In this document: positions 29,576 through 38,406 of the stretch, in pieces
Layout: each line of letters starts with the position of its first letter
Numbering within the stretch: position 1 is the stretch's first letter
DNA from: JAPPFW01 sp965200835
Lineage (GTDB): Bacteria > Actinomycetota > Acidimicrobiia > Spongiisociales > Spongiisociaceae
Assembly: GCA_965200835.1 (NCBI GenBank)
Contig: OZ241390.1
Span: forward strand, 744,001-808,000
DNA: 64,000 nucleotides
Direction: 5' to 3'
Notes under the pieces: model-generated
What the model was told of the DNA's origin: nothing
What the model saw: the letters and a program-made list of their open reading frames with translations, nothing else
The model's database searches: none
Program-made: the position numbers and the translations under genes

Positions 29576-29601
29576 CCTCTGACAAAGTCCCAGGTCAGAG
29601 G
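29576..29601 (+). promoter_or_regulatory. inverted repeat in the CRISPR leader
   Basis: CCTCTGAC at 29576-29583 is perfectly inverted as GTCAGAGG at 29594-29601, ten bases apart, in the 168-base leader between cas2 and the first repeat. It sits 18 bases before the repeat, where leader-anchoring or transcription signals are expected. A TTGACA occurs at 29523 but lacks a matching -10 box. Confidence 0.45.
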
Positions 29602-29619
29602 TATCATCCAGTGCGAGCC

Positions 29620-29726
29620 GTCCGAGGGCCTTACCAGGCCCTCCTCCATTGCGGCCCAGAGATGGGTGATCACCATGCCCACGTATTGGCGTTTGAGGGC
29701 CTTACCAGGCCCTCCTCCATTGCGGC
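29620..29726 (+). CRISPR. minimal CRISPR array: two repeats, one 35-base spacer
   Basis: Two 36-base units at 29620-29655 and 29691-29726 share an identical 32-base core, with the 7-bp palindrome GAGGGCC-TTACCA-GGCCCTC expected to fold in crRNA. The second begins GTTT, the first GTCC, so the first copy has two changes at its 5' edge. The 35-base spacer at 29656-29690 has normal size and carries a 10-bp palindrome (29665-29674). Position directly after cas2 makes this the array of the type I-U locus. Confidence 0.9.
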
Positions 29727-29744
29727 TCACTCAACCGAGTGAGC
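29725..29744 (+). terminator. hairpin after the array
   Basis: GCTCACT at 29725-29731 pairs perfectly with AGTGAGC at 29738-29744 around a six-base loop. It begins within the last two bases of repeat 2. It may terminate the array transcript, though no T-run follows, or be a relic of an older unit. The stretch from here to 30008 holds nothing else I recognise. Confidence 0.4.
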
Positions 29745-30008
29745 GTTCCTCCTCAAGCTCGCTCACGGCTGGTTAGTCATCCCGGACTACCGGGTTCATG
29801 ACACAAGACCAAACGGTCCAGTACCAGATCGATCTTCCGCCTCCGCGGGAGAAGCCCGGCTACCGTCTCTTCCACGACACCGGGTCATTGAAACTCTCGA
29901 TAGCGACGGGAACATTGTTCGGCAAGTCCAGTCTTAACACGTCGGTGATCCCCCCGCCCGAAATGTCCACGGCAACGGTTAGTCGATCGCTCCTGTATAA
30001 CTCGGTCG

Positions 30009-30899
30009 TTATCCGCGGTACAGGACCCTCTCTCCGAGGGGTTGTACTGGGCGATAGTTGTTTGGGTGAATCGAGCCGAATTCCGTGATTTGGTCCGTCG
30101 ACATTGTCATCTCCTGGGTCATTACTATCCACGATACGCCTTCTGTGCAGGGCGGGGTCGTGAGTGAGCCTGGATATCGCCAGGTGGTTCGCTCAGCGGG
30201 CAGTAAAGCTGGCAAGTCTACTTCATCCGGAAGCGGTTTGGGTGATGCCGGTTCTTGTGGGAGAGTTGCCCAGATTGGCCTTAGTGCTTCGTTCGTGTCT
30301 CCCTCGGCAAGCAGAACTCCTACCACTGCCAGGGCACCTTGTGTGGTGCTGTGCACTAGGTGCATCTCCAACGGATACTGCACGCCGTCCACAGTGTGCT
30401 CGCTGGGGTGGTGGAAGTGGAACTGAGCCAGCTCGTAGGCTTGGTTCTCCACCACTATTCCGTTGCCTGGATCCGGATTCACCTGAATGGTATGCCCGTT
30501 GTTCTCGATCGCTACCTTGGTCAGCCCGTAGTTGAACTCAACGGGGGCGAATGCATGGCTCTGGGCATCGGTCAGGTCGATGGGAGACTGTTGTCCCCCT
30601 ATATCACACACCTCGAAATGGTCATCGAGCGTTCCCCACTGTGCAGGGCCGTTGTGCGACTCGTAGCCCCAGTCTGGCCCGGCGGCGTGTGACGGGTCGT
30701 TGCCTTCCGTACCGGTCATGGGTCTCCTCTCGTCGTCGCCTCCACAAGCGGCCAGGAGCGAAGTGGCGGACGCTACTCCAACACCCGCCAGCGCTATCCT
30801 CTTCATGAACTGGCGGCGACTGAACTCCCAGGCTCCACACTGGTCCGTTGGCTCGGCCACCTCCGAACCGAACTCGGGCTCTGTCCTAGAGCCTTCCAT
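30009..30899 (-). CDS. alpha-type carbonic anhydrase, Tat-exported
   Basis: 296 residues from ATG 30899, chosen for the AAGGAGG ahead of it. A twin-arginine motif (SRRQFMKRIALAG) and a hydrophobic stretch ending in AACGGDD mark a Tat-exported, probably lipid-anchored protein. The mature domain is an alpha carbonic anhydrase: QQSPIDL, the zinc histidines in FHFHHPSEH and EMHLVHS, and YPGSLTTPPCTEGVSWIV. It would interconvert CO2 and bicarbonate outside the membrane. The frame is complete. It is divergent from the sulfatase gene. Confidence 0.93.
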   Translation of the reverse strand: MEGSRTEPEFGSEVAEPTDQCGAWEFSRRQFMKRIALAGVGVASATSLLAACGGDDERRPMTGTEGNDPSHAAGPDWGYESHNGPAQWGTLDDHFEVCDIGGQQSPIDLTDAQSHAFAPVEFNYGLTKVAIENNGHTIQVNPDPGNGIVVENQAYELAQFHFHHPSEHTVDGVQYPLEMHLVHSTTQGALAVVGVLLAEGDTNEALRPIWATLPQEPASPKPLPDEVDLPALLPAERTTWRYPGSLTTPPCTEGVSWIVMTQEMTMSTDQITEFGSIHPNNYRPVQPLGERVLYRG

Positions 30900-31087
30900 C
30901 TTCCTGTCCTCCTTGGCTTCCCGCCGACGCACTCACTTGGGTCGGTATCTCACTGCCATAGCAAGCTGCCACCCGACGGCATCCTGCTTCAGCTTCTGAC
31001 CCGACCGACGGAGCTCCCTCCTAGACTGTTCGTTGTCTTACCACAATGGTGAAAGTCAACAACCGGCCAGCAATGGAGGCATTGCTT

Positions 31088-32623
31088 ATGAGTGGATCCC
31101 CGGCACAGCCGAACATTCTCTTCATCATGGCCGATCAGCTCGCCCCTCACTTTGCCGGTGCCTACGAGCATCCGGTGGTCCGTACTCCGGCCATGGACTC
31201 GCTGGTGGAGCGAGGGACCCGCTTCGACAATGCCTACTGTCCTTCCCCCCTTTGTGCTCCGTCCCGATTCGCCATGCTCACCGGCCAGCCGGTATCTGCC
31301 ATCGGCGCCTGGGACAACGCGGCTGAACTACCGGCCTCGGTTCCGACCCTGGCCCATTACCTACGCCTGGCCGGCTACCGCACCACACTCTCGGGGAAGA
31401 TGCACTTCGTGGGACCCGACCAGCTGCACGGCTTCAACGAGCGGCTCACCACCGACATCTACCCGGCCGACTTCGCCTGGACCCCCAACTGGGACCTAGC
31501 CGACACTCGGGTGGACAAGTGGTACCACAACATGGACAGCCTCTCGGAGGCCGGCCAGGCCTTGGCGACCTACCAGATCGACTACGACGAGGAAGTAGGG
31601 TTCGCCGCAATCCGGCATCTATATGACCTGGCTCGGGATCCCGATGAGCGGCCCTTCTTCCTGCTGGCTTCCTTCATCCATCCCCACGATCCCTACGTGG
31701 CTAGACCGGAGTGGTGGAATCTCTACGACCACGACCACATCGACCTACCCGATGTGCCTCCGCCGGAGGCCCTCGATCCACACACCGTGCGCGTCAGAGG
31801 CGGAACCCAGGCGGTCACCGTCGGCTATAGCGAAGCCCAGTGCCGCAATGCTCGCCATGCCTATTACGCCAATACCAGCTACTTCGACTCGTGGGTGGGC
31901 CGCCTCGTGAAGGTGCTGGAAGAGACCGGCCAGCTCGACAACACGGTGGTCATCGTCACCAGCGATCACGGCGACATGCTGGGGGACCGCGGAGCATGGT
32001 TCAAAATGTCGTTCTTCGAACGGTCGGCGCGGGTACCGCTAATCGTGGCCGGGCCAGACATCGCCAATGGTGTAGTGACCAATTCCTGCTCCTTGGTGGA
32101 CCTGCTGCCGACCCTCATCGACATGGCCACGGTTATCGGAAAGGAGCCGTCACTGGAGCCGGCGACTCCACCGGCTGGACGCAGTCTATGGGAAAGCGCC
32201 ACCGGCGGAAGCGACCCTATCGACGAGACGACCGGCGAATACATGGGTGAGCTCCTCTCCCATCCGATGTTCATGATCCGGCGGGGCCGCTATAAGTACA
32301 TCCATTGCGACTCCGACCCTCCCTTGCTGTATGACCTCGAGAACGACCCCGCCGAACGCATCAACCTGGCGATCGACCCTGAGCACGCCGACCTGGCAGC
32401 CACCTTCGCGGCCGACGTGAGGCGGAGGTGGGACAGCAGAGCTATCCGGGAGCAGGTGTTGGTCTCCCAGCGAACCCGCCGCCTGATCAACCTGGCCATG
32501 CAAACCGGTGAACTGCACTCCTGGGACTACTCACCGCTACGTGATCCTGCCAACGAATACGTCCGCAACCATATGGACTGGGCCGAGGCCGGAGCGAGGT
32601 ACCGGTTCCCCAGACATGGCTGA
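31088..32623 (+). CDS. betC: choline-sulfatase-like sulfatase
   Basis: 511 residues from ATG 31088, preceded by GGAGG; an upstream ATG at 31046 lacks one. It is a type I sulfatase with NILFIMADQ (metal-binding Asp), the formylglycine motif LCAPSR (Cys near 56), SGKMHFVGPDQLHGF, PHDPY and TSDHGDMLGDRGAWFKM. The C-terminal block NEYVRNHMDWAEAGARYRFP is characteristic of choline sulfatases, supporting release of choline from choline-O-sulfate. No glycine-betaine genes are adjacent, so the pathway link is inferred. An anaerobic or FGE-type maturase is not in view. Confidence 0.85.
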   Translation: MSGSPAQPNILFIMADQLAPHFAGAYEHPVVRTPAMDSLVERGTRFDNAYCPSPLCAPSRFAMLTGQPVSAIGAWDNAAELPASVPTLAHYLRLAGYRTTLSGKMHFVGPDQLHGFNERLTTDIYPADFAWTPNWDLADTRVDKWYHNMDSLSEAGQALATYQIDYDEEVGFAAIRHLYDLARDPDERPFFLLASFIHPHDPYVARPEWWNLYDHDHIDLPDVPPPEALDPHTVRVRGGTQAVTVGYSEAQCRNARHAYYANTSYFDSWVGRLVKVLEETGQLDNTVVIVTSDHGDMLGDRGAWFKMSFFERSARVPLIVAGPDIANGVVTNSCSLVDLLPTLIDMATVIGKEPSLEPATPPAGRSLWESATGGSDPIDETTGEYMGELLSHPMFMIRRGRYKYIHCDSDPPLLYDLENDPAERINLAIDPEHADLAATFAADVRRRWDSRAIREQVLVSQRTRRLINLAMQTGELHSWDYSPLRDPANEYVRNHMDWAEAGARYRFPRHG

Positions 32624-32660
32624 TCAACTACGAACCGGCTCCCAAGTACAATTGAGACCG

Positions 32661-33956
32661 ATGTCACCATCTTCGACCACCCAAGAACAGGGGCTAGCCG
32701 CCCGGCGCGCCCAAAGAGCCTTGGCAGCCTCAGGCGCCGATACCAGGACCGAGATTCTCCGGAATCTCGAACGGCTGCTCCGCGAACGTGAGGCCGAGCT
32801 GCTGGCTGCCAACAAGGAGGACCTAGAGGCACCCGGCGCCTCCGACCTGCCGGGGCCGATCCTCAAGCGGCTGGCGTTGTCACCCGCCAAGCTCGAAACC
32901 TTGCGGGAGGGGATCAGGGTCCTGATCGACAGTCCCGACACAGTGGGACAGCCTTTGCTACGCCGGGAACTCGACGATGGTCTGATCCTCGAACAGGTCC
33001 AGGTCCCGCTGGGCGTCCTGCTCATAGTGTTCGAAAGCCGGCCCGATGCGGTGATCCAGATCGGATCCTTGGCGCTCCGGACCGGCAACGCGGTGCTGAT
33101 GAAGGGAGGATCCGAGGCGTTGCACTCCAACCGGACCTTGACCGACCTGCTGCGGGAGGCAGTCAGTGAGGCCGGTGCAGATGCCGATGCCGTACAGAAC
33201 ATCGAAGGCCGGGAAGCGGTGGCCGATCTGTTGGGACTGGACGAGTACATAGATCTCGTGATCCCCAGGGGCTCGGCCGCTCTCGTCCGTGCCATCAAAT
33301 CAGCTTCCCGTATCCCGGTGCTCGGACATGCTGACGGGATCTGTCACGTGTTCATCGACGCCGGAGCCGACCATGACATGGCCACGCGTGTAACGATGGA
33401 CGCCAAGACCAACTACGTGGCCGTATGCAACGCAGCCGAAACCCTCCTGCTCCACAAGAACTTTGCCGGGAGCCCCGAGATCATCCGATCCTTGCTGGAC
33501 GGTGGCGTGGAGGTCCGGGGTGATGAGAGGGTCGCTGCGATGGACCCCGGGGTCATCCCTGCCAGGGACACCGACTACGGGTACGAATTCGGGGACATGA
33601 TCATCTCGGCCCGTGTCGTAGAAGGGGTGGATGCCGCTATCGAGCACATCCATACCTATGGATCTGCTCATACCGACACGATCGTGACCGAGGATCCCGC
33701 GACGGCTCAGCGGTTCCTCGACACGGTGGACTCCTCGTCGGTGTTCTGGAATGCCAGCACTAGGTTCGCCGACGGGTTCCGTTACGGGTTGGGGGCAGAG
33801 GTGGGTATCGCCACCGGCCGGGTCCATGCCCGAGGACCGATGGGCGCCGAGGGCCTGTTCACCACCAAGTGGCTGATCCGCGGACAGGGTCAGGTGGTGG
33901 GTGACTACGGCCCAGGCAAGAGATCGTTCTCCCACAGGGATCTGCCTATCCGTTGA
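32661..33956 (+). CDS. proA: gamma-glutamyl phosphate reductase
   Basis: 431 residues from ATG 32661, 37 bases after the sulfatase stop. It is the NADPH-dependent enzyme that converts gamma-glutamyl phosphate to the semialdehyde in proline synthesis. Family hallmarks are PLGVLLIVFESRPDAVIQI, LRTGNAVLMKGGSEA, the catalytic cysteine in YVAVCNAAETLL, and the C-terminal FNASTRFADGFRYGLGAEVG-like block with RGPMGAEGL. Another ATG at 32616 overlaps the sulfatase end and is less likely. ProB is not in the window. Confidence 0.93.
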   Translation: MSPSSTTQEQGLAARRAQRALAASGADTRTEILRNLERLLREREAELLAANKEDLEAPGASDLPGPILKRLALSPAKLETLREGIRVLIDSPDTVGQPLLRRELDDGLILEQVQVPLGVLLIVFESRPDAVIQIGSLALRTGNAVLMKGGSEALHSNRTLTDLLREAVSEAGADADAVQNIEGREAVADLLGLDEYIDLVIPRGSAALVRAIKSASRIPVLGHADGICHVFIDAGADHDMATRVTMDAKTNYVAVCNAAETLLLHKNFAGSPEIIRSLLDGGVEVRGDERVAAMDPGVIPARDTDYGYEFGDMIISARVVEGVDAAIEHIHTYGSAHTDTIVTEDPATAQRFLDTVDSSSVFWNASTRFADGFRYGLGAEVGIATGRVHARGPMGAEGLFTTKWLIRGQGQVVGDYGPGKRSFSHRDLPIR

Positions 33957-33997
33957 CGGTTGCTCCCCGACCAGCTACGCCCGGAGCTCCTCCGGCC

Positions 33998-34447
33998 TCA
34001 TAACACCAGCAGCACCAGCGTCTCGGCTATACACGCTGGCCTGGAACTGTTCTCCAGCTCGACGGTGACCTGTTCCGCGAGCAGCAGCCCGCTGCGGCGT
34101 TCGGTAACTCCTACCAGTTCGGTCACCACCCGCACCCGCGACCCGACCGGCACAGGAGACAGGAATCGGACCCGGTTCACCCCGTAGTTGATGATCATCC
34201 TCGCTTCCGGCACTTCGAACCGGGGGCCGATACCCGGAATGAGAGCCAGGGTCATGAAACCATGGGCGATGGTGGCACCGAAGGGACCATCGGCGGCCCG
34301 GTCGGCATCCACATGGATCCACTGGTGGTCGCCGGTTGCCTCGGCGAACATACCGATGGCCTCCTGGGTGATGGTGTGCCAGTCCCCCGTGGCCATTTCG
34401 CCAACCCTGACCTCCAATAGCTCCCTCAGATGCGCCACATCATCCAT
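33998..34447 (-). CDS. MaoC-like hot-dog dehydratase
   Basis: A 149-residue single hot-dog protein of the MaoC/R-specific enoyl hydratase family. The catalytic Asp and His sit in ATGDHQWIHVDADRA (about 40 and 45), followed by GPFGATIAHGFMTLALIP. It would hydrate trans-2-enoyl-CoA or a related thioester. ATG 34447 is five bases from the AlaX stop, so the two are probably cotranscribed without an obvious functional link. Confidence 0.88.
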   Translation of the reverse strand: MDDVAHLRELLEVRVGEMATGDWHTITQEAIGMFAEATGDHQWIHVDADRAADGPFGATIAHGFMTLALIPGIGPRFEVPEARMIINYGVNRVRFLSPVPVGSRVRVVTELVGVTERRSGLLLAEQVTVELENSSRPACIAETLVLLVL

Positions 34448-34452
34448 TGCTA

Positions 34453-35175
34453 TCAGGCAGACTCCTCGAGGGCCAGCCGGATGCGGCGGAAACCTCGCCC
34501 CTTGGACTGCACCTTGGTGATCCTTACCGGACCGACCTCGGAGGTGGACCTCACGTGGGTGCCACCGTCCGCCTGGCGATCCAGGCCGACGATGTCGATC
34601 ACCCGGATCCTCCGTACGGACTCCGGGATGAGGTTGACCTTGGTGCGGATGAGCGTCGGGTCCTGGTCGGCTTCCTCACCGGGCATGAAGGACACTTCGA
34701 TGGGTAGGTGGCGTGCAATGGCCGCGTTCAGAGCTTCCTCCAGCGGAGTGCGGTTCTCCGGGTCCCAGTCGGGGAGCTCGAAATCCAGCCGCCCGTAGCC
34801 CGGCTGCATATTGCCCCCGGTGACTGGACTCCGGAACCACTCCCAAACCACCCCGCACAGAGCATGCAGCGAGGTGTGGGTACGCATCAGTCGGTACCGG
34901 CGTTCCCAGTCGATCCGGCCTTCGACGCGGGTACCGACCGGTGGCAAACTGCCGTCCAACCAATGCCAGACACCGTCGCGATCCTGAGTAACCCGGATCA
35001 CTTCCAACCGATCCTCTCCTACCCAGAGAGCCCCCTGGTCGATCGGCTGGCCGCCGCCCCCCGGATAGAAGACCGTTCGGTCCAGCAGCACCCGGCGATC
35101 AGGTAAGTCGGTGGCTACGACCTCAGCGGTCATATCGGCGGCATACGCGTCGGTGGAGTAGATGCGCTCGGTCAT
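34453..35175 (-). CDS. alanyl-tRNA editing protein AlaX
   Basis: A 240-residue free-standing editing domain homologous to the AlaRS editing and C-terminal regions. It hydrolyses mischarged Ser- or Gly-tRNA(Ala). The zinc-binding HTSLHAL (His100, His104) and the distal GGTHVRST are present, and an N-terminal beta domain with FYPGGGGQPIDQG precedes. It lies between MaoC and MscS on the minus strand with short gaps (5 and 9 bases), indicating one transcript. Confidence 0.9.
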   Translation of the reverse strand: MTERIYSTDAYAADMTAEVVATDLPDRRVLLDRTVFYPGGGGQPIDQGALWVGEDRLEVIRVTQDRDGVWHWLDGSLPPVGTRVEGRIDWERRYRLMRTHTSLHALCGVVWEWFRSPVTGGNMQPGYGRLDFELPDWDPENRTPLEEALNAAIARHLPIEVSFMPGEEADQDPTLIRTKVNLIPESVRRIRVIDIVGLDRQADGGTHVRSTSEVGPVRITKVQSKGRGFRRIRLALEESA

Positions 35176-35184
35176 CGCGCCAAT

Positions 35185-36123
35185 CTAGTGGCGACCGCCG
35201 CCACGGCTGTCCGGACCATTGATCCCCGACCTGGCTAGCGCCCCGCTGCCCTCCAAGTCGGCCCGGAAGAACCGGGTGGTCGGGTAGGCCAGCTCCACGC
35301 TCGGTTCCGCTGCAATGGCCGGGAGAAGTTCTTCCCAAACCTGCGACTCGACCTCCCTTCGCTTCCATTCACCTATCAACAAACGACCGGTCACCGTCAC
35401 ACCATGCTCGACGCCTTTCACATATACGGCAGCAGCCATCGACTCGCGCCTCACCAGATAGGGACTCGACACCCGCTCTACCTCGAGCGCTGCTCGTACC
35501 TGATCCGGGTCCGCCGCATGACGCTCAACCACATCCAGGACGATCTGTTTCGCTGCTTCCCACTCACTTTCGAACGTGACTGTTATCGGTATCTCGTGCC
35601 AGATGTAGGGGAAGCTCTCGTAGAAGTTGGCTGTCGGTTCACTGAAGAGAATCCCGTTGGGAATGTGGAGAAGTCGGCCGGTGTGCTGGTCGGCATCCAC
35701 CCAGTTACGGATCTCCCGGATGATGAACCGGAAGGAGCGGATGTCGACCACATCCCCCGTGTGAGGCCCTATCTCTATGCGATCCCCGATCTTGAAAGGC
35801 CGCCGGAAGACGATGAAACCCCATCCCGCCAGGTTCTTCAGAACATCGGTGAGGGCTATGACCAGACCAGCCGAGGTGACACCTACGAAAGCGCCGACGC
35901 TCGAGAACTGTGGGGTCCAGATCACGACTAAGCCGAAGACCACGGCTGCCACTGCTATGTAGTAACTGATCTTTCGAGCTCGATAGGACACCTCATCGTG
36001 CTGAACACGGGCGATCAAGGCGCGGAGCACCATGTATCGCAACACGAAGAGGCCAACCAGGAGAACCAGGCTCATGCCTAGGTTCAGGGAGTGTCTGGAG
36101 AGGATGTCCAGGATGCTGTCCAT
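35185..36123 (-). CDS. MscS-family mechanosensitive channel
   Basis: A 312-residue small-conductance mechanosensitive channel. Three predicted N-terminal membrane helices (about 14-30, 53-67, 75-105) lead into the pore-lining helix and the beta domain, with the family segment GWGFIVFRRPFKIGDRIEIG. The C-terminal alpha/beta domain (PITVTFESEWEAAKQIV) closes the cytosolic cage. It relieves osmotic pressure. It heads the MscS-AlaX-MaoC unit and is divergent from the GPP34 gene. Confidence 0.9.
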   Translation of the reverse strand: MDSILDILSRHSLNLGMSLVLLVGLFVLRYMVLRALIARVQHDEVSYRARKISYYIAVAAVVFGLVVIWTPQFSSVGAFVGVTSAGLVIALTDVLKNLAGWGFIVFRRPFKIGDRIEIGPHTGDVVDIRSFRFIIREIRNWVDADQHTGRLLHIPNGILFSEPTANFYESFPYIWHEIPITVTFESEWEAAKQIVLDVVERHAADPDQVRAALEVERVSSPYLVRRESMAAAVYVKGVEHGVTVTGRLLIGEWKRREVESQVWEELLPAIAAEPSVELAYPTTRFFRADLEGSGALARSGINGPDSRGGGRH

Positions 36124-36348
36124 GGGGGGAGGCTAACCGGGCACCGGATATCAGACTCCCTCGAGAGGGGCCGATCGGGTCAGCCGACCCCTCCTATCTC
36201 TCGGATCATCACCCTGCCGGACTTGCGGCGCGCTCGGCCTGGGTTGTGCCATCCTCCAGCCTGGCAATCCGGTCGGCACGGACCTAGCCGACCCTGGTAT
36301 CCGGTTGCCAGCAGGTTTGAACCACCGGTATCCGGCCAGCTGGATCAG

Positions 36349-36377
36349 TGGAAACATCGCCCGAGCCGGATAGACTT
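36349..36377 (+). promoter_or_regulatory. candidate promoter of the GPP34 gene
   Basis: TGGAAA at 36349-36354 and TAGACT at 36372-36377 are 17 bases apart, each matching four of six consensus positions. The predicted start would be about 50 bases before the ATG at 36434. The rest of the 310-base divergent gap 36124-36433 shows only two GGTATCCGG repeats. Confidence 0.35.
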
Positions 36378-36433
36378 ACTCGGACCGAGCACACAACAGC
36401 AACAGGACGAGCACGCAACGGGAGAGATCAGAC

Positions 36434-37075
36434 ATGCTGAGAATCGTTGAGGAGATCATCCTTCTCCTGCTCAGGGATGACGACGGGAAGTTCGTACCGG
36501 TGTCGAGACTGGCCATGGACCGCGCCATCGCGGGCGCCGTGCTGATGGAACTAGCCATGGAGGGCCGGATCGACACCGACCTGGAACAGTTGCAGTTGAT
36601 CGATGCCACACCGGTCGGGGATGAACTACTGGATCCCACTCTGGCAAACATCGCAGGTGGCGAGAAGGGCGACGCCCGCTTCTGGGTGGAGGATACAGCC
36701 CAGCATGCCAACCAGATACGAGAGTCAGCGCTCGCTCGTTTGGTCGAGCGGGGAATCCTGGAACGGCAGGACGATCACTTCCTGTGGGTTTTCAAATCGA
36801 GACGGTATCCGATGATCGATGGCAAGGCAGAGCGCGAGGTCAAGCTCCGCATAATGGGGGTACTGCTCAGTGATGAGATCCCCGATCCCAGAGACGTGAT
36901 CATCATCGGCCTGGCAGATGTCTGCGGGTTGTTCCGCCAGATGCTGTCGAGGAGAGAGCTGGATCAGGCTTCAGGGCGGATCGAGCAGGTACGCAGGCTG
37001 GACCTGATCGGCCAGGCAGTGTCCCAAGCGATCCATGACATAGAGGTGTCGATCGCCTCCGCCATGATCTATTAG
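36434..37075 (+). CDS. GPP34 (GOLPH3/Vps74-like) family protein
   Basis: A 213-residue all-helical protein of the GPP34 family, which in eukaryotes binds PI4P and Golgi glycosyltransferases and in actinobacteria is common but functionally undefined. Typical segments are EEIILLLLRDDDGKF, RLAMDRAIAGAVLMELAMEGRI, and DVIIIGLADVCGLFRQMLSRREL. ATG 36434 follows GGGAG at a suitable distance. It is divergent from MscS, so the two may share regulatory DNA. The function is unknown here. Confidence 0.85.
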   Translation: MLRIVEEIILLLLRDDDGKFVPVSRLAMDRAIAGAVLMELAMEGRIDTDLEQLQLIDATPVGDELLDPTLANIAGGEKGDARFWVEDTAQHANQIRESALARLVERGILERQDDHFLWVFKSRRYPMIDGKAEREVKLRIMGVLLSDEIPDPRDVIIIGLADVCGLFRQMLSRRELDQASGRIEQVRRLDLIGQAVSQAIHDIEVSIASAMIY

Positions 37076-37105
37076 ACATGACCCAGCCGAGGCCCTCCAT
37101 TGGGT

Positions 37106-38269
37106 ATGGACACCCTAGCCATCGCTAGGACGAAGGCCTTTGCCCTAACGATTGTGCCCCTGGTCAGTTTGGTCCTAGTCGGGTGCGCCAGCCGTACTTC
37201 GACCATGCAAAGCACTCCATCGACTACCAGTACGTCTTGGGGCAGCACCACCCGGTCAATACCCACCACTTACCGCTTGACGAGTGCCGATGCGGCAGAA
37301 CCGACACCTACTGCCGTCACGACCACCCCTACCAGCACTACTGCCGTCACGACCACCCCTACCAGCACCACCGCCACGAACCCGACAAAGGAAACCGCTA
37401 CCGCCTCACCCATCACAACCGCCCCTCCTAGCACTACCACTATCGAGAACCCGGCAAACGGGACCTCCAACCCTTCCCCTACCTCCTCGACGGCGGACCC
37501 AGCGCCGGTAGAGACGATCGCAGAGCCTACTGAGGCCCTCTCCGAAGCCGGAACAGCCACCTGGACGGCAGGGACCAACTGGACGATCACCGTCCTCAAC
37601 ACCTTCCCCCATGATCCGGAAGCCTTCACCCAGGGTCTTCTCCTCCATGAGGGACTGCTCTACGAAAGCACCGGCCTCTACGGAGAGTCCACGGTTCGCA
37701 TCACCGATCCCCGGACCGGGGACATCCTCGCCTCAGCCAGCCTGGAGGACGCGTTCTTCGGGGAGGGCCTTGAGGTGGTCGGCGAGCGGCTGGTGCAGCT
37801 GACCTGGCAGGAGATGACCGCGTTCATCTGGGACGCCAACACGCTGGAGCTGCTGGGGACCTACCAATACGAGGGTGAAGGGTGGGGTCTATGCGCTTTC
37901 GAGGACCGGCTTGTGATGAGCGACGGGTCGTCGAGGCTCACCTTCCGCAACCTGGACACCTTCGAGGTGATCGGGATGGTGGAGGTCACCAGGGATGGCG
38001 AACCCGTCGTCCGGCTCAACGAGCTCGAATGTGTGGAGGAGGTGGTGTTCGCCAACGTCTGGTACTCGGAGGAAATACTGGTCATCTCTCCGGAGTCCGG
38101 CCTGGTCCTGGCCTCCATCGATGCCTCGACTTTGCGCAGCCACCTCCCTACCGACGGCCCGGACGTCCTCAACGGCATCGCCCACGATTCGCAACGGGAC
38201 GTGTTCTACCTGACCGGCAAGCTCTGGCCCCAGATGTTCGAGGTGCGGATCGAGCCAGCCACCGGCTAG
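37106..38269 (+). CDS. glutaminyl-peptide cyclotransferase-like lipoprotein
   Basis: 387 residues from ATG 37106. A signal with lipobox LVGCAS (Cys about 27) is followed by a Thr/Pro-rich linker of about 120 residues, then a beta-propeller of the plant/bacterial glutamine cyclotransferase family: FPHDPEAFTQGLLLHEG, YESTGLYGESTV, LECVEEVVFANVWYSE, LNGIAHDSQRDVFYLTGKLWP. It would cyclise N-terminal Gln to pyroglutamate on exported peptides. The linker holds a perfect 30-base duplication. The frame is complete. Confidence 0.88.
   Translation: MDTLAIARTKAFALTIVPLVSLVLVGCASRTSTMQSTPSTTSTSWGSTTRSIPTTYRLTSADAAEPTPTAVTTTPTSTTAVTTTPTSTTATNPTKETATASPITTAPPSTTTIENPANGTSNPSPTSSTADPAPVETIAEPTEALSEAGTATWTAGTNWTITVLNTFPHDPEAFTQGLLLHEGLLYESTGLYGESTVRITDPRTGDILASASLEDAFFGEGLEVVGERLVQLTWQEMTAFIWDANTLELLGTYQYEGEGWGLCAFEDRLVMSDGSSRLTFRNLDTFEVIGMVEVTRDGEPVVRLNELECVEEVVFANVWYSEEILVISPESGLVLASIDASTLRSHLPTDGPDVLNGIAHDSQRDVFYLTGKLWPQMFEVRIEPATG
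37310..37369 (+). repeat. two tandem 30-base repeats in the linker
   Basis: Positions 37310-37339 and 37340-37369 are near-identical, encoding two copies of a TAVTTTPTST unit in the Thr-rich linker. The period keeps the reading frame, so copy-number change would alter linker length without breaking the gene. Confidence 0.85.
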
Positions 38270-38406
38270 GCCCGCACTGGCCTCGCGCCCTGCCCTCGTC
38301 CCTGGACCTGCCTGTGGAACCGCCACCCCACCCAGCGGGGCTCGGACGGCTCGATGATCAAAATCCGGCCGCAAGGGTTCCGGCCTTCTCAACATCAGCC
38401 TCCGGG

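Noticed and set aside
29725..29744. Third, degenerate CRISPR repeat after the array
   Set aside because: The hairpin shares no sequence with the repeat beyond the overlapping bases and has a different stem.
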